Made by a program: the position numbers and the translations under genes. This document shows, piece after piece, positions 43,877-49,241 of a stretch of DNA of 49,241 nt. A model generated the notes under the pieces. That model was given only the letters and a program-made list of their open reading frames with translations. It was not told the origin of the DNA and searched no databases. The DNA lies in IMG/VR virus record IMGVR_UViG_3300021963_000192, positions 1 through 49,241 of that record; one strand, written 5' to 3'. Source of the DNA: a virus. How positions within the stretch are numbered: position 1 is the first letter of the stretch; every line of letters starts with the position of its first letter.

Positions 43877-44326
43877 ATGGGTTCATTTATTCTTTTTATT
43901 TTTGGGGCGTTTGAAGATCATGAGGAATTGCAATTCTTTTGCTTAGAGCACTTTACAAAGGTTTCGGAGTCTGGCATTAAATTTGTCATAGAAAGTGGTG
44001 GTAATTGTGTTATCATTTTTGAAACAGAAAAAGATAGGGAAACCCTTATAAAAGACGTTAAAGAAACACTATCGATTGAACATATTAAATTTTATTTAAT
44101 GTTTGAAAAAGACAAGGTGTTTTTAGCCGAGTTACCAGAAAGTCTAAATAATTTCATTTTCAAGCCAGCCGAATCGAATAAGGAAGACTCAGTCCCAATT
44201 AAATTTCACGTATCTTACATTGAACAAACATACGATTTGGATGAGATTTTAGACAAGATTCAGATCAGTGGTGTTGAGAGTTTGACAGAAGGGGAAAAGA
44301 AATTTCTCGATGAATTTGGAAAATAG
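43877..44326 (+). CDS. Hypothetical phage protein (149 aa)
   Basis: The protein starts MGSFILFIFGAFEDHEELQF; the first strand is hydrophobic but is followed by polar sequence, more like a buried strand than a membrane helix. Alternation of strands and helices (GIKFVIESGGNCVIIFETEK, IEHIKFYLMFEKDKVFLAEL) suggests a small ferredoxin-like alpha/beta domain. The C terminus is helical and acidic (YDLDEILDKIQISGVESLTE), with the ending GEKKFLDEFGK. Its ATG follows a palindromic promoter-like element, without ribosome binding site. It lies immediately upstream of the sigma factor gene, separated by 38 nt with a separate promoter-like motif. A regulatory role is possible but nothing in the sequence shows it. 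Confidence 0.62.
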   Translation: MGSFILFIFGAFEDHEELQFFCLEHFTKVSESGIKFVIESGGNCVIIFETEKDRETLIKDVKETLSIEHIKFYLMFEKDKVFLAELPESLNNFIFKPAESNKEDSVPIKFHVSYIEQTYDLDEILDKIQISGVESLTEGEKKFLDEFGK

Positions 44327-44330
44327 TTTT

Positions 44331-44346
44331 TTTATCCTTATTTTAG
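44331..44346 (+). promoter_or_regulatory. TTTATNCTTAT element upstream of the sigma factor gene
   Basis: TTTATCCTTAT at 44331-44341 is followed by TTTAGC, ending 18 nt before the ATG at 44365. It aligns with 43858 and 41573. Confidence 0.42.
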
Positions 44347-44364
44347 CATAATAATAACCTTTGC

Positions 44365-45177
44365 ATGAAAAAGACAGCACCCATCGTTAAAACTGAAGAA
44401 ATTCAGTACTATTTAAAGGATTTAAAGAAAATCCCTGTCATCTCTCACGAAAGAGAGTATGAAATTTTCAAAAGTTTAAAAGAAGATAAGGATCTGAGTA
44501 AGGCTGATCGACAGAAATTAATTGATGAGGTAATCAAAGGTAATTTACGTTTTGTTATTTCTGTTGCGAAAACATATCAGAATCAAGGTTTAGATATTAG
44601 TGATTTAATATCTGAAGGCAACATTGGTTTAATTAAAGCAATTGAAAGATATGATTTAACATCTGGATTTAAATTCATATCATACGCGGTATGGTGGATT
44701 AAACAACAGATATTGTATTCATTAAACGAGTATTCAAGAACGATCAGAGTACCATCTAATATAATTCAGGATGCACAAAAAGCTAAAAAACAAGGAGCTA
44801 AAGATGAAGACAAATACTTCATCGAATATTCTGAAGTTTCATTAAGTGGCATACCAACAACGGTAGATTTGTTTAGAGAGATAAATGAAGATGGGGACAC
44901 GCTATTAGAAATAATTGCAAATCCAAATTCAGAATTACCTGACGCTATCGCTAATAGTGCTGAAGATCTTAAGCATAGAATCAATTATATGATGTCTTTT
45001 TTGGATGAAAGAGAAAGGGCAATCATTGATGGTTATTTTGGTTTACTTGGTAGTGAGAAAAACCTAGAAGATCTGGGTGAAGAATTTGGTTGCACTAAAG
45101 AAAGAATTAGACAATTGAAAGATAAAGCAATAAAAAAACTTAGAAACGAGAGCTTTTCTCTCCTAAAATATTTATAA
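44365..45177 (+). CDS. Sigma-70 family RNA polymerase sigma factor, phage-encoded
   Basis: The 270-residue protein has a nearly complete primary-type sigma factor without region 1.1. Region 1.2 is near residues 6-40 (EIQYYLKDLKKIPVISHERE). Region 2 covers ~55-125 with the core-binding GNLRFVISVAKTYQNQGLD, DLISEGNIGLIKAIERYDLT and the -10-binding FISYAVWWIKQQILYSL. Region 3 is short. Region 4 (~205-265) has ERERAIIDGYFGL and the HTH segment LEDLGEEFGCTKERIRQLKD. T4 late sigma gp55 lacks a normal region 4, so this is structurally different and closer to Bacteroidota RpoD-like proteins. It presumably redirects host polymerase to phage promoters. It is probably expressed from the TTTATNCTTAT element upstream; the next TATTTATA overlaps its stop codon. 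Confidence 0.93.
   Translation: MKKTAPIVKTEEIQYYLKDLKKIPVISHEREYEIFKSLKEDKDLSKADRQKLIDEVIKGNLRFVISVAKTYQNQGLDISDLISEGNIGLIKAIERYDLTSGFKFISYAVWWIKQQILYSLNEYSRTIRVPSNIIQDAQKAKKQGAKDEDKYFIEYSEVSLSGIPTTVDLFREINEDGDTLLEIIANPNSELPDAIANSAEDLKHRINYMMSFLDERERAIIDGYFGLLGSEKNLEDLGEEFGCTKERIRQLKDKAIKKLRNESFSLLKYL
45169..45176 (+). promoter_or_regulatory. TATTTATA motif overlapping the sigma gene's end
   Basis: Exact octamer 12 nt before the ATG at 45189. Because it is within coding sequence (KYL-stop), coincidence is possible. Confidence 0.3.
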
Positions 45178-45188
45178 ACTAAAGAATC

Positions 45189-45482
45189 ATGAAAAAATTA
45201 ATCGAATTAATTAAAACTTATAAACTAGAGATACTTATTTTTCTAACAGTTATTTTCTTTTTTCGCTCTTGTAGCAATTCAAGTAAGGTGACTAAGTTAG
45301 AAAAAATTGAAAAACAAAATATCTCAACGATTGATAGTCTTAAGATTAAGCATAAAAACGAAAAAATAGCAATTCACGGTTTTTATGACAATTGGATTAC
45401 AGAAAAAGACAGAGGGCCACAGTTAATGGAATTACATTTAATTGTTAAGGAAAATTTAAAAAAAGAACAAGAATCTAAATGA
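45189..45482 (+). CDS. Small single-pass membrane protein (97 aa)
   Basis: The N terminus MKKLIELIKTYKLEILIFLT is followed by VIFFFRSCSNSS. One hydrophobic helix covers ~14-26. The Cys at the end is preceded by Arg, so it is not a convincing lipobox. The rest is polar and helical (KVTKLEKIEKQNISTIDSLK, then LMELHLIVKENLKKEQESK), consistent with a bitopic membrane protein whose C-terminal domain faces the periplasm or cytoplasm. The next gene starts 4 nt before its stop (ATGA overlap), so the two are translationally coupled and may interact. A holin or antiholin-type role is possible by size, but there is no other evidence. Confidence 0.6.
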   Translation: MKKLIELIKTYKLEILIFLTVIFFFRSCSNSSKVTKLEKIEKQNISTIDSLKIKHKNEKIAIHGFYDNWITEKDRGPQLMELHLIVKENLKKEQESK

Positions 45483-46768
45483 AAAATTGGTTAGAGAAAA
45501 ATTATAAAACATTAATAATTGCCGCGTTCTTGGTTCCGATCATTACCGTCGCTATTGTTTCTATTTCACATGTGACTAAATGGTATGGGATATCAAACCC
45601 ACTTACCTGGTCAGTGTATTTGTCAATAGGTGTGGAGATCGCAGCATTATCAGCATTAGCTGCCATATCGGCAAACATGGGTAAGAAAGTTTACTTCCCA
45701 TTTGCAATTGTAACAATAATTCAATTTATTGGAAATATCTTTTTTGCCTATTCATATATTGACATCAATGGTCAATCATTTAAAGATTGGGTTGGTTTAG
45801 TTTCACCATTAGTCGAATTTATGGGTGTGGAACCAACTGATTTTGTTGGGCATAAGAGATTTTTAGCATTTTTTGCCGGCGGTATGTTACCAATTATATC
45901 TTTATCGTTTCTTCATATGTTAGTTAAGTTTACAGAGGAGGATAGAAATAATCAAAAAGAAAACATTTTAAATAAGGTACAAGATAATGTTATCTCAAGT
46001 GATATCGAAGACGAAACCAATAGACTTAAATTATCAGAAAGAGATTTGGAGATCTTAGAAAAACATTTAGCGAATCCAAATCCACCAAATGAAGCATTAA
46101 TCAATGCAGCACAAAAATATAGTGATCAGGTTAGAGAGAAACACACACATATTAATGACTTTGATGAAACGTCAGTTAAACCACAACTAACACGAGAAGA
46201 ACGTGGCGAAATTTTGGCTGAGATGATGGAGAATGATCAAAAGTTGGGTCTATATGACGAACCATTTGACAATCCATTAATTAGCCCCGAAACGACGTCA
46301 ACATTAAATGTACCTGAAATGATGTTAACAACTAATCAAGAGATTATTGAATCTATTCCATCAGATGATGAATTTAGTGATTGGGATGTGACATTGATGG
46401 ACGGATTAGAAGATGAGGTATCATTTTTTACTGAAGAAGAAATTGAGAATTTTTTCCAAGAAAAACCAACCGAAGAAGAAACAGATCAAAATTTTTCCAC
46501 TATAACCCCTAAAATCGCGAATATTTTCCAAGAAGAAGATTTTGTTCCTGGATTATCTGATGAGGAAATAATGGAAATGAATCAAGATGAATACGAAAGA
46601 AAATTAGATATGGAAGATGAGTTTGATGGATTTGTCCCTGAACCATTTGCCACACCAGAAGAAGTTGAAAAATTCAATATAGACGAAACTTTTAATGATC
46701 AATTTTCTGAGGATGGACTTTATGAAGAGGCCGAAGACTCTGCTGAGGATGACGAAAAAAAAAAATAA
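45479..46768 (+). CDS. Polytopic membrane protein with long acidic C-terminal tail (429 aa)
   Basis: Residues 1-150 contain four likely membrane helices: TLIIAAFLVPIITVAIVSIS, VYLSIGVEIAALSALAAISA, PFAIVTIIQFIGNIFFAYSY and FLAFFAGGMLPIISLSFLHM. From ~160 the protein is soluble, with a short coiled coil (RLKLSERDLEILEKHL) and a very acidic, low-complexity tail rich in Glu and Asp (EDEVSFFTEEEIENFFQEKP) ending EDDEKKK. The stop codon TAA-TAG comes immediately after an 11-A run (46755-46765). A -1 frameshift or slippage there would append ~80 residues rich in Pro and Thr. The protein overlaps the preceding small membrane protein by 4 nt. I do not recognise the family. Its arrangement suggests an inner-membrane protein with cytoplasmic acidic tail. 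Confidence 0.68.
   Translation: MKNWLEKNYKTLIIAAFLVPIITVAIVSISHVTKWYGISNPLTWSVYLSIGVEIAALSALAAISANMGKKVYFPFAIVTIIQFIGNIFFAYSYIDINGQSFKDWVGLVSPLVEFMGVEPTDFVGHKRFLAFFAGGMLPIISLSFLHMLVKFTEEDRNNQKENILNKVQDNVISSDIEDETNRLKLSERDLEILEKHLANPNPPNEALINAAQKYSDQVREKHTHINDFDETSVKPQLTREERGEILAEMMENDQKLGLYDEPFDNPLISPETTSTLNVPEMMLTTNQEIIESIPSDDEFSDWDVTLMDGLEDEVSFFTEEEIENFFQEKPTEEETDQNFSTITPKIANIFQEEDFVPGLSDEEIMEMNQDEYERKLDMEDEFDGFVPEPFATPEEVEKFNIDETFNDQFSEDGLYEEAEDSAEDDEKKK
46755..46765 (+). promoter_or_regulatory. 11-A homopolymer at the end of the membrane-protein gene (possible slippage site)
   Basis: The run GACG-A11-TAATAG sits directly before the tandem stop codons. Such runs promote transcriptional slippage or -1 ribosomal frameshifting. 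In the -1 frame the sequence is open for ~83 codons. Confidence 0.5.
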
Positions 46769-47016
46769 TAGAGAATCCTTTACCTACAGAAACACCTTTA
46801 CCCACGGAAACAATAAGCCCAACTAGCACACCTGAGCCAACTAACACGCCTGAGCCAACTAGTACAATGTTTCCAACTAACACACCGACACCAACATTAA
46901 CGGAGACGCCAACTCCTATACCAACAAATTTTGTTGGGGACACACCAAGAATATTAATTGGTGGTTTTAAAACAATACAAAGAAATGTTAGAAATTCTAG
47001 ACGCAGAAACTTTTAA
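46766..47016 (+). other. Out-of-frame Pro-Thr-rich coding extension (possible -1 frameshift product or remnant)
   Basis: In the frame one base back from the membrane-protein gene, bases ~46762-47016 encode IIENPLPTETPLPTETIS, then repeated PTNTPEPTSTM and NTPTPTLTETPTPIPT, ending with a basic tail (NFVGDTPRILIGGFKT ... RNSRRRNF). The frame has no good start codon; a TGA at 46750-46752 closes it upstream, and the only ATG (46867) is internal to the Pro-Thr part. It overlaps the next gene's start by 32 nt. It resembles the Thr-Pro linkers of the tail genes. It is either the product of slippage on the 11-A run, a broken fusion, or a sequencing error in the homopolymer. Confidence 0.55.
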
Positions 47017-47599
47017 ATTTAAATTAAAAAAAAAGAAATATAAGAAATCACAGATTCTTTTGTATGATACTAAAAGGAAATATGATGATTTCATGAAAAT
47101 GTTAAAATATAGAAGAAATGGGAATTATGATGACATCCCTCATTTTTGTGTTACTAAGAGTGGCAAGATATATAAAATACTGGAGCCCGAATATAACTCA
47201 AATACTTTCAACAATGATAGTGTAGATCGAAAACAGATAAAAATAGCTGTTGAGAACTTAGGTTGGTTAAATAAAAACACAATTACCGGAATATACAATA
47301 ACTGGATTAATGATCCATTTAGGGGCACTCCACACGTTAGGGGTTGGAGAGGCTATTTCTATTGGGATGTCTATACTGAAGACCAATTAAAGGCCCTAGC
47401 CGAGCTTTGTTTCGTGTTATGTATCAAATATAGCATAACCTATCGATGTGTTCCATCTTCTGGTTATATAGAAAACGCAAAAAACATTGATGGAATAGTC
47501 AGTAAATCAAATTTCTTTGATATTTATACTGATATAAACCCTTCGTTTAATTTTAATATATTTGAAGAAAATGTCAAACAAGCAGAATCTAGGTTATGA
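46985..47599 (+). CDS. Amidase_2-like protein with degenerate active site
   Basis: From the ATG at 46985 the protein is about 204 residues. The middle and C terminus follow the pattern of N-acetylmuramoyl-L-alanine amidase (T7 lysozyme/PGRP) proteins: IPHFCVTKSGKIYKILEPEY, then IKIAVENLGWL ('IgIElen.g.l'), YTEDQLKALAELCFVLCIKY, and GIVSKSNF with a terminal TDINPSFNF. Key residues are missing: the first zinc His region reads QILLYDTK instead of a VIHHT-like motif, and the later ligand position in GIVSKSNF has Lys where His is expected. It is therefore probably catalytically inactive, possibly a wall-binding or virion protein. A TTG at 46958 is an alternative start. It overlaps the Pro-Thr frame by ~32 nt and the next gene by 29 nt. 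Confidence 0.66.
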   Translation: MLEILDAETFKFKLKKKKYKKSQILLYDTKRKYDDFMKMLKYRRNGNYDDIPHFCVTKSGKIYKILEPEYNSNTFNNDSVDRKQIKIAVENLGWLNKNTITGIYNNWINDPFRGTPHVRGWRGYFYWDVYTEDQLKALAELCFVLCIKYSITYRCVPSSGYIENAKNIDGIVSKSNFFDIYTDINPSFNFNIFEENVKQAESRL

Positions 47600-48056
47600 T
47601 GGTATAAAAAAGATGCTCAATACAATGAGAAGTCTTAATGAAAATACCACATCAAAAGCAACCTTAAAAGAAGAAGAAGAGAAAGTAAACAACTTAGTTT
47701 TAAGTAATAATGTTGAAATCAAACTCCATAGTTCCAATCAAGAAGATCTCGAAATAACTGATGAGGAAAAAAACGCCTTAAATCAGTTAATTGAAAATTT
47801 TAAAACTCAAGTTAGCGAATTAGCCTCATTTGAAGAGGGATTCAATGTTTACGCAAATAGTGTTAGATTGGATGGATCAATAGGTGAGGACCTTGGATTT
47901 GTGTTTATTGCGGGTGAAGATAGAGGTTTATATATTAATACTGAAATGTTGAAAATGGACAATGAGATGTCCTCAGTATTTGATAAACTGAATAAGTTTC
48001 AGCACACATTTGAAGATGTTGTTAATGAAATGATCAATAACAGAAAAATGAATTAA
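47571..48056 (+). CDS. Hypothetical phage protein, possibly virion-packaged (161 aa)
   Basis: The ATG at 47571 is preferred to a TTG at 47562 and lies within the end of the previous gene. The protein begins MSNKQNLGYDGIKKMLNTMR and continues SLNENTTSKAT; a short 'MLN.mR.LNE' helix at the N terminus is a recurring feature of small proteins in large T4-like phages. The next part is acidic and helical (LKEEEEKVNNLV ... DEEKNALNQLIENFKTQVSE). Residues ~95-130 form a beta-hairpin domain (VYANSVRLDGSIGEDLGFVF, AGEDRGLYINTEMLKM). The C terminus is a helix (FDKLNKFQHTFEDVVNEMIN). It is not recognised as a known enzyme. The following gene starts 1 nt after its stop. Confidence 0.6.
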   Translation: MSNKQNLGYDGIKKMLNTMRSLNENTTSKATLKEEEEKVNNLVLSNNVEIKLHSSNQEDLEITDEEKNALNQLIENFKTQVSELASFEEGFNVYANSVRLDGSIGEDLGFVFIAGEDRGLYINTEMLKMDNEMSSVFDKLNKFQHTFEDVVNEMINNRKMN

Positions 48057-48057
48057 A

Positions 48058-48297
48058 ATGGCTTTAAATAACGAAGATAAAAAGGAAATTGAAAAGATCG
48101 TCAAGAAAGAGATCACAAATTTTTTAGATACAACTAAGGCTCATGATATTGTTGTTAAGATCATTCAGAAAGAACTAGGCGTTAGAAAAATTGATGATAA
48201 AATTATTGATTTGTCTACCAAGGTTGTTGTTGAGCTTTTTAAAACCTTATGGCAAAGAAAAGGATTCTGGGAATCTGCTCTTAAAAGTGTAAAATAA
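48058..48297 (+). CDS. Small hypothetical helical protein (79 aa)
   Basis: The protein reads MALNNEDKKEIEKIVKKEIT at its start and is almost entirely helical: a charged N-terminal helix, then NFLDTTKAHDIVVKIIQKEL, a short DDKIIDLSTKVVVELFKTLW and a Trp-containing end (QRKGFWESALKSV). The amphipathic pattern and size suggest an oligomeric small protein, as with capsid or prohead core components of T4-like phages, but no family is recognised. It follows the preceding stop by 1 nt and its stop overlaps the next ATG (TAATG) by one base, so the three genes are translationally coupled. Confidence 0.6.
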   Translation: MALNNEDKKEIEKIVKKEITNFLDTTKAHDIVVKIIQKELGVRKIDDKIIDLSTKVVVELFKTLWQRKGFWESALKSVK

Positions 48298-49241
48298 TGC
48301 TAGAAAACGAAAAAAAATCAAAACCAAATTTAAAAGGTGAGATGGACGAGCTCCAGAGGGCTTCTCAAGATCTTAGCCGTGATTATGGTATTGATGTAAG
48401 CGTTAAAGACCTAGTTAATGCGTTTAGATCTTCAACCGAAGAAACAATCTCTAAAGACATTTGGGAAAAATTACAAAACACAGAATCCAATGAAGTAGAA
48501 AAGGGTGACTTTGAGGCTGTTGAAGAAATCGCTAAAAAATATGATAAAACAAGTCCTAAAATATTAGCAAAGGCTTTAAAATCAGGTAAGTACAATAGAC
48601 CTTTAATTATTAATATAGGTGACAATTACATTTTAGTTGCTGGTAACACAAGACTTTGTACTGCAGCAGCTATGGGTATGAACCCCCAAGTGTTTATTGG
48701 TAAAATTAATACAGAAACACAAGACACAGATATCAACGAAATAAAGAACCTTAAAGGTGACCAAAAAGATATGGTTTACGGAATTGTAAACATAATCAAG
48801 AAGGTTGTTGATATGGACAATAGAAAGAAAATTGCTAATGACATGATCAAGCAATTTAAAAAAGAGAATATTAGTTTTAACTATGATGAATTTCTTGACA
48901 TGTGTGGTATTAATTCCAAAGATGACAAAGAAATCTTAAAGGGTGGACTAGCTGACAATAAGACATTGGTTCAAATTGCTAAGAAACATGACGCTAAGGG
49001 TTACTATCATATTGACAATATGGTTAAATCCCTTAACAGACAATTAGAAATGGGGATTAAGATTGAGATGGAGCACGTTGATGATAAAGATAAAGCAAAA
49101 GAAATAGCCATGGATCATCTATGGGAAGATCCAACCTATTACACCAATTTGAAAAAAATAGAGGCTAAAGAAATGACCGGCGCCGATTCTGCTGGTGCTT
49201 TTAGTGCACAAGCTTTTGGTGGTAAAAAAACAGTTGTCAAT
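48297..49241 (+). CDS. ParB-like domain protein with DUF5661-like C-terminal motif (3' end beyond window)
   Basis: The ATG at 48297 overlaps the previous stop, and the frame is open to the window end (315 codons). Residues ~75-140 resemble the ParB/Srx-like fold: AKKYDKTSPKILAKALKSGK, RPLIINIG, then LVAGNTRLCTAAAMGM (the 'v..GntR..aa..lG' motif). Residues ~240-300 have LEMGIKIEMEHVDDKDKAKE and IAMDHLWEDPTYYTNLKKIE, matching the 'E..iE.eHt.d...A.eIA.dHL.E.p.YY..L' motif of DUF5661. The visible end (MTGADSAGAFSAQAFGGKKT) is a Gly/Ala-rich linker common in these phage proteins. The combination of ParB-like and DUF5661-like elements suggests a multidomain internal or virion protein; activity is unknown. 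Confidence 0.75.
   Translation, partial: MLENEKKSKPNLKGEMDELQRASQDLSRDYGIDVSVKDLVNAFRSSTEETISKDIWEKLQNTESNEVEKGDFEAVEEIAKKYDKTSPKILAKALKSGKYNRPLIINIGDNYILVAGNTRLCTAAAMGMNPQVFIGKINTETQDTDINEIKNLKGDQKDMVYGIVNIIKKVVDMDNRKKIANDMIKQFKKENISFNYDEFLDMCGINSKDDKEILKGGLADNKTLVQIAKKHDAKGYYHIDNMVKSLNRQLEMGIKIEMEHVDDKDKAKEIAMDHLWEDPTYYTNLKKIEAKEMTGADSAGAFSAQAFGGKKTVVN

Noticed and set aside
45189-45482. Lipoprotein signal at RSC in the 97-residue membrane protein
   Set aside because: Arg precedes the Cys and no small residues occupy the -1/-3 positions, so it does not fit a lipobox.
46692-46943. Minus-strand frame with VGVGV repeats after the membrane protein gene
   Set aside because: It is the complement of the out-of-frame Pro-Thr extension and has no independent support.
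47521-47528. TATTTATA copy before the gene at 47571
   Set aside because: It lies inside conserved amidase-like coding sequence (DIYTD), so coincidence is more likely than a promoter.

Overview
The window is a contiguous piece of a large, AT-rich, T4-like myovirus genome. All supported genes lie on the + strand. Evidence for the T4-like core is a gp41-like helicase end, class Ia ribonucleotide reductase (nrdB then nrdA), gp25-like and gp6-like baseplate wedge proteins, a gp61-like primase, gp47/gp46 (SbcD/SbcC-type) recombination proteins and a phage sigma factor. The host is most likely a member of Bacteroidota, probably Flavobacteriia. Four things point there: ten SprB-type repeats in a tail protein, a Bacteroidota-style signal peptide ending in YSQ on one small protein, A-rich leaders with almost no Shine-Dalgarno sequences, and low GC. 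The host call is an inference.

Layout. 1-3970: end of the replicative helicase, then nrdB and nrdA, closed by a strong terminator. 4096-33396: about 29 kb of virion genes. These begin with the gp25- and gp6-like wedge proteins, continue with very large baseplate/tail proteins, and end with a cluster of adhesin-like proteins. The adhesins are built from small Cys-capped domains, cadherin repeats and SprB repeats joined by Thr-Pro/Ser-Pro linkers. A cupredoxin-plus-PKD protein and a 1841-residue protein that joins a P2 gpI-like wedge region to Pro-Thr-linked distal domains belong to this block.

33437-41502: DNA metabolism. It holds a RuvC-like resolvase, a candidate small RNA, primase, a PD-(D/E)XK nuclease, gp47 and gp46 homologues, a GIY-YIG homing endonuclease and a ClpP-like protease. 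41683-48297: small envelope or unknown genes, a complete sigma-70-type factor, a membrane protein followed by an 11-A run and an out-of-frame Pro-Thr extension, and a degenerate amidase-like protein. The window ends inside a ParB-like/DUF5661-like gene.

Two recurrent upstream motifs look like phage promoter classes. TATTTATA sits before structural and envelope genes, often only 4-6 nt before the ATG. TTTATNCTTAT sits before the sigma gene and two others. With the phage-encoded sigma factor they suggest a transcription programme unlike that of T4. The most unusual signals are the shared, recombinable Pro-Thr/minidomain arrays across several tail genes, the host-like SprB/cadherin adhesin, and the possible frameshift at the 11-A run.
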